A stretch of 64,000 bases of DNA, from NCBI GenBank assembly GCA_027449865.1, contig DAIDKV010000046.1, forward strand, positions 1-64,000, read 5' to 3'. Below are positions 1 to 8,174 of this stretch, one piece after another. A model generated the notes under the pieces. It was given only the letters and a program-made list of their open reading frames with translations. It did no database searches and was not told the DNA's origin. The position numbers and the translations under genes were made by a program. Each line of letters starts with the position of its first letter. The stretch's first letter is position 1. Source of the DNA: Planctomycetales bacterium (lineage in GTDB: Bacteria; Planctomycetota; Planctomycetia; Isosphaerales; Isosphaeraceae).

Positions 1-50
1 AGCCCACTAGGACCTGAACCTAGCGCGTCTGCCAATTCCGCCACTTCGGC
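1..50 (-). tRNA. tRNA-Leu (anticodon CAG), 5' part only
   Basis: The reverse strand carries the acceptor 5' strand GCCGAAG, a D-arm of the form GGCGGAATTGGCAGACGCGC and an anticodon stem-loop CTAGG-TTCAGGT-CCTAG. The anticodon is CAG, so it reads CUG leucine codons. The variable arm, T-arm and 3' acceptor lie beyond the left edge of the window. The 5' end was placed at base 50 by comparison with the usual bacterial tRNA-Leu layout. Confidence 0.9.
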
Positions 51-143
51 GTCACACTATTAAAGAGCGAAGAAGGCCCGCCGTCAAGAGCATCGAACAC
101 TTGTGCGATCGGGAGCAGGCCAACTCACTCCCACAACCAGATT

Positions 144-2072
144 CTAGTGCGATAGCTCGAGAAATTCCAGTCGAGTTGGCAACTCGGCCGTGTGATACAC
201 GCGCTGGGTCGCTTTGCGGTAATCGGAGACTTGCGCCCGGTAGATATCCACGAACGTCTGAGGGTTGCGATCGATCAGCGGGAACCAGCTACTCTGAACC
301 TGCACCATCATCCGATGCCCCGCTCGAAACGTGTGCGCCACGTCCTGGAGCCGGAAGTGCACCGACGTCGGCCGGCCCGGGACGAACGGCTCAGGCTTCG
401 TGAGGCTCTCGCGAAACCTCCCGCGGAGGACGTCGCCGCGAACGAGCTGCTGGTATCCGCCCATCTTCGACGAGGCCCCTTCGACATCTGGATAATCGTC
501 CGGATAGACGTCGATCAGCTTCACGATCCAGTCAGAATCCGTCCCGCTCGTCGAGACGAATAGCCGGACCTCGATCGGGCCGACCATGGTTAGATCTTCC
601 GTCAGTCCGTCGGAAAGATACGAGACCACGTCGGGACGTCGCCAGGCGAACCGCTGGTCTCGGACCATGTAATCGTTCGCCATTCCTTCCTCGATCTCGT
701 CCGTGTACTCGACCGGATGCGCCGGGTCGCTCACGTACTCGTCGAACTTCGTCTCCTCGCCTGGTTCGGCCCTCGAGCCGGGCGGCTCGAAGGTCAGTCG
801 GCCGCCGGGAAGGACGTACAGCGAGCGCCGACGAGTCCCGCGGGGCGGCCAGGCATCAAAATTCCGCCAACGGTTCGTGCCCGTCTCGAAGATCCATGCC
901 TCGGTCCTGTCGCGTGGTTTTCCTTCATTCAGATGCTGCTCGAAGAACGGAAATTCGATCTCGTCGCGGAAGAATTCGCTCGTCTTCGTGTGAAACGCAA
1001 TCGGCCCGAGCTTCGAGCCGTCGTCGCGTGCCCAGCCGCCGTGACGCCAGGGACCCATCACCAGCCGATTCTCGATGCCGGGGCTGCTGGCCTCTACTTT
1101 CTTGTACGTCTCCAGGGCTCCGAAAAGGTTCTCGGCGTCGTACCAACCGCCGACTGTGAGTACGGCGGGCTTGATTCCATTGAGATGACGCCGGATGTCG
1201 CGCGTCTGCCAGAATTCGTCGTACGTCCCGTGCCGCATCATCTCATCCCAGAACGCGACCTGCCCCTTGAAGTAGAGCCGATCGACGTTCGACAGCGGGC
1301 CGAGGCCAAGATAAAAAGCATAGCCGTCGGACTTCGTGACGTCGAACCTCGGCGCAGGCTGGTGAGTTGGCTCCGGTCTCGAACGACCGAAAGATCCCAA
1401 AAATCCGAAGGCGTGGGGCAGGAAAAACGCCCCATTGTGGTGCCAATCATCGCCAGCAAACCAATCCGTTACCGGCGCCTGTGGTGAGACGGCCTTCAGC
1501 GCAGGATGGGCATCGATCATCCCGGCCGCGACGTAGAAACCCGGGTAAGAAATCCCCCACATCCCAACTCGTCCGTTGTTCCCGGGAACCTTCTTCACCA
1601 GCCAGTCGATCGTGTCGTAGGTATCTGTACTTTCATCAATGTCCTGCGAACCTCGCTTTTGGTCCAGATGAGGTCGCATATTCTCAAAAACGCCCTCCGA
1701 CATCCAGCGGCCTCGCACATCCTGATAGGCCACGATGTAGCCTTCACGGCCGAACTTTGGCGAGGGACCGATCTCCGATTTGTAAGCTTCCACTCCATAA
1801 GGCTGCACGCCGTAGGGCGTCCGCATCAGCAAAATCGGCGCCTTCCTCTCTGGTACCGCCGGAACCTTGGGCACTTCGCTCCGTCTCTTGGGGATGTAGA
1901 CCGCTGTATAGAGCCGGACCCCATCGCGCATCGGAATCCGGTATTCGTACTTCAAATAATGCTCGCGAAGGAACTCTACCCCCTGCGCCGCGGCTTTTCC
2001 GGGCAATGCAGAGATCAGCGCGAGCATCGCCAGAGGGGCAAGAAAGGATCTGCAATCGCGAAGAGTCATCAT
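144..2072 (-). CDS. Secreted CocE/NonD-family alpha/beta hydrolase (X-Pro dipeptidyl-peptidase S15 type)
   Basis: A 642-residue serine hydrolase. Residues 1-30 form a signal peptide (hydrophobic stretch APLAMLALISALPG, cleavage near KAAAQ), so the enzyme is exported. The early motif EYRIPMRDGVRLYTAVYIP is typical of the S15/CocE family. The nucleophile elbow is GISYPG, with the catalytic Asp likely in VGGWYD and His in GPWRHGGW. The last 200 residues match the PepX_C jelly-roll domain (VEVRLFVSTSGTDSDWIVKLIDVYP type). The family hydrolyses acyl esters or amides; the substrate cannot be read from sequence. It follows the BMC operon on the same strand but is separated from it by a large hairpin, so it is probably regulated apart. 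An ATG-ATG pair opens the gene; AGGAG lies 8 bases upstream. Confidence 0.88.
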   Translation of the reverse strand: MMTLRDCRSFLAPLAMLALISALPGKAAAQGVEFLREHYLKYEYRIPMRDGVRLYTAVYIPKRRSEVPKVPAVPERKAPILLMRTPYGVQPYGVEAYKSEIGPSPKFGREGYIVAYQDVRGRWMSEGVFENMRPHLDQKRGSQDIDESTDTYDTIDWLVKKVPGNNGRVGMWGISYPGFYVAAGMIDAHPALKAVSPQAPVTDWFAGDDWHHNGAFFLPHAFGFLGSFGRSRPEPTHQPAPRFDVTKSDGYAFYLGLGPLSNVDRLYFKGQVAFWDEMMRHGTYDEFWQTRDIRRHLNGIKPAVLTVGGWYDAENLFGALETYKKVEASSPGIENRLVMGPWRHGGWARDDGSKLGPIAFHTKTSEFFRDEIEFPFFEQHLNEGKPRDRTEAWIFETGTNRWRNFDAWPPRGTRRRSLYVLPGGRLTFEPPGSRAEPGEETKFDEYVSDPAHPVEYTDEIEEGMANDYMVRDQRFAWRRPDVVSYLSDGLTEDLTMVGPIEVRLFVSTSGTDSDWIVKLIDVYPDDYPDVEGASSKMGGYQQLVRGDVLRGRFRESLTKPEPFVPGRPTSVHFRLQDVAHTFRAGHRMMVQVQSSWFPLIDRNPQTFVDIYRAQVSDYRKATQRVYHTAELPTRLEFLELSH

Positions 2073-2081
2073 TCGCTGAAC

Positions 2082-2143
2082 TCCTGGAATCGTTCATCGG
2101 ATCGACTCGACGCTAGGAGTCGATCCGATGAACGATTCCAGGA
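2082..2143 (-). promoter_or_regulatory. Perfect 27-bp stem-loop between the BMC operon and the CocE gene
   Basis: Bases 2082-2108 and 2117-2143 are perfect reverse complements (27 bp) around an 8-base loop (GACGCTAG). The stem begins 21 bases after the last BMC gene and its base overlaps the AGGAG ribosome-binding site of the hydrolase gene (2081-2085). There is no T-run after it on the minus strand, so it is not a classical intrinsic terminator. It could protect the 3' end of the BMC mRNA or hide the hydrolase ribosome-binding site in a read-through transcript. Confidence 0.75.
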
Positions 2144-2164
2144 TACCCGACTCGCACAGAGGAA

Positions 2165-3535
2165 TCAGCGCCCGAGACCGAGTCGCTCCCGATGATAGGC
2201 CAGTCGTTCAGAGGCCGACATCCGGGCGAAGTCGGGGCGGCCGTTCGAGGGGAGTTGACCGTTGGCCGATGCGAGCCGATGGCGAGCGACCGAGTACGAT
2301 TCGGTGACGAGCGGCCGTTGGGTCTTTTGCGAGCACTGGCACGAATCCGGCTCGGAATGTGCGTGGGCCTCAGCGCCGTTCTTGCAAGGGCACGAAGTTT
2401 TTGATGATGCCGTCTGGACGACCGGAAGCGCGCCGTCTCCAGGCGCCTTCTTCGAAGGGGGCGACGCGTCACGAATGCCGTCAACTCGGGCGCCGGACGT
2501 CCCGGCATAGCTCATGGACTGTTCGGTAAGCTTCAGGTCATCGTCGAGGTTTCGAGTGGGTTGAGTGCCGAGCCGCTGGAGGACGCCGTGATAGGCCCGG
2601 ACCGCCTCGACTGGCCCCACGTGCCCCTCGACGATCAACCGGAGGAAGTGGACGAACGCGAGCTGGTTCTCGGCATTGTTGATCTTCCGGCCATAGAGCG
2701 CGACCTTCGCGCCGTACTTCCGCGCGTCGTGCAGAAGCTGAAACGCATCGCGAGTCGTACCGGCGGATCCGCCAAGAATGCCGACGATCAGGTGCGGGTC
2801 GAACCGGACCAGCTCTTCCATGGCCTTCGGTCCGTGATAGACAATCTTCAGAAAATCGGGGCGTCCGGTCGGGCCAACTCCTGCCAACATACGTGTGATC
2901 ATATCGTTGAGGAAATGCGGCAGGATCTCAGGCGAGATGGCGTTCGGGACGTTCGGATCGAAGACCTCGAGGAAGTATCGGAATCCCTTGCGCTCGGCCT
3001 CTTCGCGGAACTCGTGGAACCGAACAAGGGTCTCCATGTCGCGTTCGAGGTCGTTGTTGAATGTGACGCTGTAGAGCCCGAGGTTGGCCCCTAGCGATCT
3101 CTCCTCGGGCGAGCAATCGAGGTGGCCGCACTGAGCGTGGTCGATGCTTGCTGTACGGAACGGACGCGCCGCGGACTTCGCGTACGAGGAACCGCGTGCG
3201 AGGTGAATATCGGTCGTATCGTTGGCCCGAATGGCGGGGGTGACGGGCGAGTGGTCGAAAAATCGCTCGTCGAAGGTCAGGGCGTGATTGGAGCTGGCGG
3301 ACATCAGCATGATGTCCACTTGCCCCGATCGGGCGATCAGTCGCATCTGGTCGCGATACTGCTGGAGGGTCTTGAACCGAACCTCGCCGGCGTGCATCTC
3401 GGGCGATTGACCAGGCGCGCCGAGACCAAGCGCCATGTCGGCGTCCTTGGCGTCGGCGAGGATGAACTCTCGGCAGTTGGGGTCGGCGTGGATCGCGGCG
3501 AGTTTGCGGTCGAGCGACTTCTGCATGACGATCAC
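2165..3535 (-). CDS. BMC-associated predicted TIM-barrel (DeoC/DhnA aldolase-like) protein with Cys/His-rich tail
   Basis: Last gene of the BMC operon, 456 residues. It starts with GTG and overlaps the stop of the dehydrogenase gene by 4 bases (GTGA), implying translational coupling; an in-frame ATG three codons later is possible. Residues 1-350 look like a beta/alpha barrel. DFLKIVYHG, IVGILGGSAGTTRDA and VALYGRKINNAENQLAF resemble the end of DeoC/DhnA class I aldolases, with the Lys in FLKIVY a possible Schiff-base residue. The tail carries CPC (382-384), HAH (391-393) and CQC (399-401), then a short basic-amphipathic end (ASERLAYHRERLG). A protein of this type accompanies PV-type BMC loci, but its reaction is not established. 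The aldolase resemblance is my inference. Confidence 0.65.
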   Translation of the reverse strand: MIVMQKSLDRKLAAIHADPNCREFILADAKDADMALGLGAPGQSPEMHAGEVRFKTLQQYRDQMRLIARSGQVDIMLMSASSNHALTFDERFFDHSPVTPAIRANDTTDIHLARGSSYAKSAARPFRTASIDHAQCGHLDCSPEERSLGANLGLYSVTFNNDLERDMETLVRFHEFREEAERKGFRYFLEVFDPNVPNAISPEILPHFLNDMITRMLAGVGPTGRPDFLKIVYHGPKAMEELVRFDPHLIVGILGGSAGTTRDAFQLLHDARKYGAKVALYGRKINNAENQLAFVHFLRLIVEGHVGPVEAVRAYHGVLQRLGTQPTRNLDDDLKLTEQSMSYAGTSGARVDGIRDASPPSKKAPGDGALPVVQTASSKTSCPCKNGAEAHAHSEPDSCQCSQKTQRPLVTESYSVARHRLASANGQLPSNGRPDFARMSASERLAYHRERLGLGR

Positions 3536-4632
3536 CCCTGCCCCGAGATCGTGACCCGAGGCCGGCCGGTCGACCCGTTGCTTCCGCCGCCAGATCCCAT
3601 CGTCACCCGTACCGAGCGGGAACCGCCGCTGGTGGGGGTTGTGGTTGTCGAGGTCCGAGATCCGCCCGAAGCCGAGCCGGCGGCCGTCGCGGCAGCCTTT
3701 GGATTGGCCTTGAGAACGGCGTCGATCGTCTCGCGAAGGACTTGACCCGAGTGCTGCAATGCCGAGACCTCCTTCGGCCAGAGCTCAATCTCGAGCAGGC
3801 TTTCAACGCCCCGGCGGCCGACGACGGTGGGCACCGAGAGACAGACATCCCGGACGCCGTAGGTCCCGTTCACCAGCGACGAGACCGGCAGGATTCGCTT
3901 CTGGTCGAGGGCGATCGAGTGGATCACGTCTCGGATCGAGAGACCGACGGCGAAGCCCGCGCCCCCCTTCAGCTTGATCACCTCGGCGCCGCTGCCTCGA
4001 GTGCGCTTGAGGAGGGCCTCGGCCGTCGACGAATTCCAGCCGGGATAGCGATCCAGGGGCAGGCCAGCGGCCTGCGCCGTTGACCAGACGGGAACCATGC
4101 TGTCGCCGTGCTCGCCCAGAATCAGAGCGGTGACCTGAGTCGGTGGCAGGTTCAATCCCTCGGCGATGAGGCTGCGGAACCGGGCGGTGTCGAGAACGGT
4201 CCCCAGCCCGATGACCTGGCTCGAAGGGAGCCCCAGTTGCCTCGCGGCGAGATAGGTCAGCACATCAACCGGATTGGAAACGACGAGGACGATGGCGTCC
4301 TTCTTCATCCCGGCCGCGGAGACCTGGCCGAGGATGTTGAGAAAGAGCTCGACGTTCCGGTTGATGAGATCGAGCCGGCTTTCGTCGGGCTTCCGGCGGA
4401 GTCCGGCCGTGATCACAATCGCGTCGCTCTCGGGAATCGCCTCGTAGCCGGTCGCCCGGATCCGCTGATCAGCGACCAGCGAGGCGCCGTGAAGCAGGTC
4501 GAGGGCCTGTCCCTTGACCTGGTCGGCATTCAGGTCAATCAGATCAATCTGGCTGACGATTCCGCCGCATTGAAGGGCGAAGCCCGTCGAGGATCCCACC
4601 AGCCCGCCGCCACCAATAATGCTGACTTTCAT
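3532..4632 (-). CDS. Lactate/malate dehydrogenase family enzyme of the PV-type BMC
   Basis: NAD-dependent 2-hydroxyacid dehydrogenase of 366 residues; the fold ends near residue 315. The Rossmann loop is GGGGLVGSS, the catalytic His is in LILGEHGDSMVP and the substrate loop is AGLRRKPDESR. The residue aligned with LDH position 102 is Arg, as in malate dehydrogenases, whereas lactate dehydrogenases have Gln. In PV BMCs this enzyme is thought to recycle NADH made by the aldehyde dehydrogenase; whether it acts on oxaloacetate, pyruvate or lactaldehyde is not decided here. Residues 316-366 are a Gly/Ser/Thr-rich tail ending RPRVTISGQG, unusual for the family, perhaps for shell association. The stop overlaps the next gene by 4 bases. 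Confidence 0.88.
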   Translation of the reverse strand: MKVSIIGGGGLVGSSTGFALQCGGIVSQIDLIDLNADQVKGQALDLLHGASLVADQRIRATGYEAIPESDAIVITAGLRRKPDESRLDLINRNVELFLNILGQVSAAGMKKDAIVLVVSNPVDVLTYLAARQLGLPSSQVIGLGTVLDTARFRSLIAEGLNLPPTQVTALILGEHGDSMVPVWSTAQAAGLPLDRYPGWNSSTAEALLKRTRGSGAEVIKLKGGAGFAVGLSIRDVIHSIALDQKRILPVSSLVNGTYGVRDVCLSVPTVVGRRGVESLLEIELWPKEVSALQHSGQVLRETIDAVLKANPKAAATAAGSASGGSRTSTTTTPTSGGSRSVRVTMGSGGGSNGSTGRPRVTISGQG

Positions 4633-4664
4633 GAGAAAGTGACTCCTCTCTGGTTCGCGGGGGC

Positions 4665-5654
4665 TTAGCGGGCCGACCCGTTCAGGGCCTGCATGACCTG
4701 GTTGGTAATCGCCCGGACGAGCGCCTCGGCGTCCGTACTCGTCTCCGTGGCGTGACCGTTGCTCGACGGGGTGGAAGCCCGGGGCGCTGGAGCCGGAGTA
4801 GAGCCGCCAGATTGGTTCGGGAGCGACGGCCGTGGTGTGAGCAACGCCTCGATCGGCGACGGATGCGGAACGCTCTCGGCGATCTTCGGATGGATGAAGA
4901 CGCGAGGCTCGGGCTGGTTCTCGTGGTAGCCCTCGCGAAACAGGCTGTTGCCGCAGAGGTCGCAGTTCTCCAGCCCGCGCTCAAGGCGGGGATCGGCGAT
5001 CCCCAGGTTCGGCTTCAGCTTGATCAGCTCGGCGGCCTTCGTATCATCGTAGAAATGAACACGACCGAGTTGCTTCACCAGAATTAGAATCCGGCAATAG
5101 GCGTCGATGATCTCGGTCTTGAAGTAGGCGTCTTCGAGATCGCTCCCGTAGGTGAGTGTCCCGTGGTTCGCCAGCAGGATCGTATCGGTATCCTTCACGT
5201 AGGGCAGCACGGTGTTGGCAAACGGCTGACCACCAGGCGTCTCATACGGGGCAATCGCGACCTCGCCGAGGAAGACCTCAAACTCAGGCATGAGGCATTT
5301 CGGCACCGGCTCGCGGGCGATGGCGAAGGCGGTCGCGTGAGGCGGATGACAATGCACAACCGACCGGACATCGGCGCGGGCCTTCATGACCGCGAGGTGC
5401 AGCAGGATCTCGCTCGAACGCTTCCTCTTGCCCGAGACCTGCTTGCCGTCGAGGTCCACGATACACAGGTCATCCGGCTTCATGAAGCCCTTCGAGACTC
5501 GCGTCGGCGTGCAGAGGACGCGGTCCTCACTGAGCCGATAGCTGATGTTGCCGTCGTTCGCCGCCGCGAAGCCCTTGTTGTAGACCCGCCGGCCGATCTC
5601 GCACATCTGCTCGCGGAGCTTCCACTCGTTCATCACCGCGCCGTTGCTGTTCAT
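4665..5654 (-). CDS. Class II aldolase (fuculose/rhamnulose-phosphate aldolase type) with C-terminal encapsulation peptide
   Basis: Residues 1-225 are a class II aldolase/adducin domain: GNISYRL near the N-terminus, the zinc ligands in VVHCHPPHA and ANHGTL, and an acidic MPEFEVFLGEV segment. Known PV-BMC aldolases cleave L-fuculose-1-P and L-rhamnulose-1-P to DHAP plus lactaldehyde. A CDLC pair follows at about residue 236. After a Pro/Ser/Thr-rich linker (about 270-305) the chain ends in the amphipathic helix DAEALVRAITNQVMQALNG, a typical BMC encapsulation peptide. GAGGAA sits a few bases before the chosen ATG; a second in-frame ATG is seven codons on. The aldehyde product would feed the aldehyde dehydrogenase inside the shell. 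Confidence 0.9.
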   Translation of the reverse strand: MNSNGAVMNEWKLREQMCEIGRRVYNKGFAAANDGNISYRLSEDRVLCTPTRVSKGFMKPDDLCIVDLDGKQVSGKRKRSSEILLHLAVMKARADVRSVVHCHPPHATAFAIAREPVPKCLMPEFEVFLGEVAIAPYETPGGQPFANTVLPYVKDTDTILLANHGTLTYGSDLEDAYFKTEIIDAYCRILILVKQLGRVHFYDDTKAAELIKLKPNLGIADPRLERGLENCDLCGNSLFREGYHENQPEPRVFIHPKIAESVPHPSPIEALLTPRPSLPNQSGGSTPAPAPRASTPSSNGHATETSTDAEALVRAITNQVMQALNGSAR

Positions 5655-5699
5655 GAGTTCCTCGCGGGAATCGGGTTGCCGAATTCCGTTTGAATGTGC

Positions 5700-5978
5700 C
5701 TAGATCGAAATCTGATCGAGCAAGCAGGCGCAATAGGCGTCCACCGGAGTCTTGACCTTGCCGAACGGGTTGGCGGCCTCGCGGCCCTCACTGATCCCAA
5801 TCAGGCTGCCCGGCCCAGCGCCCAGATTGTCGAAAACCACAACCTCTTCGCCTCGGGCCGGTGAATCGTCCATGAGGGCGGCCATCGGCATCGGCAACGC
5901 GATCAGGTATCGCCCGCCGCGCAGGCTCGGATGCAGCCTCGACATCGTCACCCGCCCGATCACCTCGCCAATCCTCAT
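5700..5978 (-). CDS. BMC-P (EutN/CcmL family) pentameric shell protein
   Basis: A 92-residue EutN/CcmL protein that forms the pentameric vertices of the compartment. It starts MRIGEVIGRVTMSRLHPSL, has the family block VVVFDNLGAGPGSLIGISEG and ends in VDAYCACLLDQISI, which corresponds to the final beta strand that closes the pentamer. It is one of three BMC-P genes in the operon, a number typical of PV-type loci. It lies 19 bases after the upstream BMC-P stop and 45 bases before the aldolase. Confidence 0.92.
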   Translation of the reverse strand: MRIGEVIGRVTMSRLHPSLRGGRYLIALPMPMAALMDDSPARGEEVVVFDNLGAGPGSLIGISEGREAANPFGKVKTPVDAYCACLLDQISI

Positions 5979-5997
5979 CGACGCCTCCCCCTGCCCT

Positions 5998-6258
5998 TCA
6001 TCCGATCGCGTCCGGAATCCCCATGACGCTCCACCGCCCGGGCGTCTCTCGCCCGATCATTTCCTGGAGAACCCGTCCATCGTTCGTCAGAATGACCAGA
6101 TCGCCTCGCCCCGCACCGAGCCTGTCGAAGGCCAGCACCGGCTCGCCGTCCGGGTTCCCACTCGCCGTCTGGAGCTGGACAATCAGGAGCCTCTCCCCCT
6201 CGAACGTGGGATGCTTCAGCGTCGAGGTCGCCGAGCCGATGACACGCCCAATCTGCAT
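5998..6258 (-). CDS. BMC-P (EutN/CcmL family) pentameric shell protein
   Basis: An 86-residue vertex protein. MQIGRVIGSATSTLKHPTF and LAFDRLGAGRGDLVILTNDG are the family landmarks. It starts 1 base after the stop of the aldehyde dehydrogenase gene, so the two are likely translated together. It ends RWSVMGIPDAIG, lacking the Cys-containing end of the next BMC-P, so the two paralogues are not recent duplicates. The operon's separate vertex proteins could make mixed or alternative vertices; that is inference. Confidence 0.92.
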   Translation of the reverse strand: MQIGRVIGSATSTLKHPTFEGERLLIVQLQTASGNPDGEPVLAFDRLGAGRGDLVILTNDGRVLQEMIGRETPGRWSVMGIPDAIG

Positions 6259-6259
6259 A

Positions 6260-7681
6260 TCAAAGGAACCTCATGCCGCCGACAAGGCTGGTCCGGCGCT
6301 GCCTGGTGAAGGTCAGTGGAGTGGTCACACCCTCGCCGGTTGGTCCCGCGATCGAGAAAGAGAGCGAGCCCACGCCACCCAGTCCGAGACCCGCGACGCA
6401 GGGCCCATTGACCACGAAGATCGTGCAGTCCATCAGCCGCCCCATCTTCGTCATCACCGAGGAGTCGCGCGAGTGCAGGATTGCCGTGTGACCATAACCC
6501 TGCTCGCTCTCCTTCGCCAGTGAGATCGCTCGATCGACGTTCGAGACCCGGACGAACGGGACGAAGGGCATCATCTGCTCGTGCTGGACGAACGGATGCT
6601 CCGCGCCGGTCTCGGCGAATAGGAGTTGCGTTCCCTCGGGAACCCGAACGCCCGCATACCCCGCCAGAACGGACGGATCCTGCCCGACCAGGTCCTTGTT
6701 CACGTGCAAGGCACCATCATTTCCCTTCTGGAAGGCCGCCTGAGTCAGCGCATCCACCTGCCCAGCCGTGAGACGGAACGCGGTCTGCCTCGACATCTCT
6801 TCCATCAAGGTGTCGAAGATCTCGGCAACGGCGAAAACCTGTTTCTCGCCGATGCAGAGCAGGTTGTTGTCGTACGATCCACCCGCGACGATCGATTTTG
6901 CGGCATTCGTGAGACAGGCCGTTGCATCAACGACGACCGGCGGATTCCCCGGCCCCGCCACAATCGCCCGCTTGTTGCTCGCCAGCGCCGCACGAGCGAC
7001 CGCGGGTCCACCTGTCACGACCAGCAACCGAACGCCCCGATGCTTGAACAGATCATTGGCCGATTCGAGTGTCGGCGGGTCGATGATCGTGAGCAGGTTG
7101 TCGAGCCCGATCGCTTCTCGGATGGCCCGGTTGAACCGGCGGACGCCCTCGGCCGCGATCTTCGCGCCCGAGGGATGCGCGTTGAAGACGACCGTGTTGC
7201 CGGAGGCGAGCATGTTGATCGCGTTTCCGGCGAGTGTCGGTAGGCTGTGGGTGACGGGAGTAATCGCGCCAATCACGCCGAACGGAGCGTAATCGGTCAG
7301 GGTCAACCCCTCGTCGCCGGCATCGTTGTCGGTACGGAGATACTCAACCCCAGGCACCCTGGGGATCGCGTTACGAAGCTTCTCGATCTTGTGATCGAGC
7401 CGTCCGATCTTCGTCTCTTCCAGTTCCAGCCGACCCAGTTCGTCGGCCTGCTCAACGCAGATCTCCCGGATGCGATCAATGGCCGCCTTGCGGTCGGAGA
7501 GAGGACGGGATCGGAAAGCCCGGAAGGCTTCGTCGGCCGCGTGGACGGCGTCGTCGGCCGTGGCGAAGACGCCAAGGCTCCCCGACGACCGGACCTTCCC
7601 GTTCCCGGGCGCGGCCCCGTTCCCCATCTGCGAAAGCACCTGCTGAACGACACTGCGAATCAGGTCTTCGGTCATTTGCAT
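6260..7681 (-). CDS. CoA-acylating aldehyde dehydrogenase (PduP/EutE-like) with N-terminal encapsulation peptide
   Basis: Oxidises lactaldehyde (propionaldehyde in PduP) to the acyl-CoA with NAD. The first 20 residues hold an amphipathic helix (TEDLIRSVVQQVLSQMG) and a Gly/Ala/Pro linker, the usual encapsulation signal of signature BMC dehydrogenases. The catalytic domain shows FGVIGAITPVTHSLPT, the nucleotide-binding VVTGGPAVARAAL, and the active-site Cys in YDNNLLCIGEKQV. The length of 473 matches PduP and EutE (about 460-470). It provides the acyl-CoA used by PduL and the NADH recycled by the dehydrogenase at 3532-4632. Confidence 0.93.
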   Translation of the reverse strand: MQMTEDLIRSVVQQVLSQMGNGAAPGNGKVRSSGSLGVFATADDAVHAADEAFRAFRSRPLSDRKAAIDRIREICVEQADELGRLELEETKIGRLDHKIEKLRNAIPRVPGVEYLRTDNDAGDEGLTLTDYAPFGVIGAITPVTHSLPTLAGNAINMLASGNTVVFNAHPSGAKIAAEGVRRFNRAIREAIGLDNLLTIIDPPTLESANDLFKHRGVRLLVVTGGPAVARAALASNKRAIVAGPGNPPVVVDATACLTNAAKSIVAGGSYDNNLLCIGEKQVFAVAEIFDTLMEEMSRQTAFRLTAGQVDALTQAAFQKGNDGALHVNKDLVGQDPSVLAGYAGVRVPEGTQLLFAETGAEHPFVQHEQMMPFVPFVRVSNVDRAISLAKESEQGYGHTAILHSRDSSVMTKMGRLMDCTIFVVNGPCVAGLGLGGVGSLSFSIAGPTGEGVTTPLTFTRQRRTSLVGGMRFL

Positions 7682-7752
7682 GGCGGATACCGTGGCTATG
7701 GGGAGGGTCGGTCGGATGCCTCGTGATGCCGACGTTAGGTTCCAGGTCTGAA

Positions 7753-8073
7753 TCAGGCGGTGGCTTCGCGGTTCGAGAAAATGACCCGTCCACCGATATC
7801 CACGGTGTCCACCAGGCCAATTACGACCGCGTCGATCGGAAGCTTCTCAGTCTCGGGTGTCAGCCGGGCACTCGATCCCTGGCAGATCAAGACCATCTCA
7901 CCAACCCCGGCTCCCAGGGTATCGACCACGACGAAGGTCCGCCCGGTGGAGACAAGCCGGTTCCGCTCCTTCTCGTCGACCCGATAAGGCTCGACCGTCA
8001 GAAGCTTGTGTCCCGTCATTGAGGCGACTTTCTGAGTCGCCACCACGCTCCCGGTCACCCTCGCGAGAAACAT
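7753..8073 (-). CDS. BMC-P (EutN/CcmL family) pentameric shell protein
   Basis: The shell protein begins at the ATG encoding MFLARVTGSVVATQKVASM and is 106 residues long. The longer open frame upstream encodes low-complexity sequence with no shell-protein similarity and includes a dispersed repeat, so I set the start at 8073. Landmarks are TFVVVDTLGAGVGEMVLICQ and the C-terminal strand IDAVVIGLVDTVDIGG. The conserved ending suggests it is the canonical EutN/CcmL-like paralogue of the three. It sits between ackA and the aldehyde dehydrogenase. Confidence 0.9.
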   Translation of the reverse strand: MFLARVTGSVVATQKVASMTGHKLLTVEPYRVDEKERNRLVSTGRTFVVVDTLGAGVGEMVLICQGSSARLTPETEKLPIDAVVIGLVDTVDIGGRVIFSNREATA

Positions 8074-8110
8074 CGGGTTGAACGCCTCGAAAGCCTGGGG
8101 GATGCGAACG

Positions 8111-8174
8111 AACCACGGAGACACCAAAAATGGATGGCTTTTCCCAATCTCTGTGTCGCCGTGACTTTGTGGTT
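8111..8174 (-). repeat. Dispersed CCACGGAGACAC-type inverted repeat
   Basis: The arms AACCACGGAGACACC (8111-8125) and GTGTCGCCGTGACTTTGTGGTT (8153-8174) are imperfect inverted copies. This is the widely dispersed 'accacggagacacggag' repeat type seen in many environmental bacterial genomes. It fills the gap between ackA and the BMC-P gene and touches the ackA stop codon. It may form an mRNA hairpin that separates the two halves of the operon. Confidence 0.55.
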
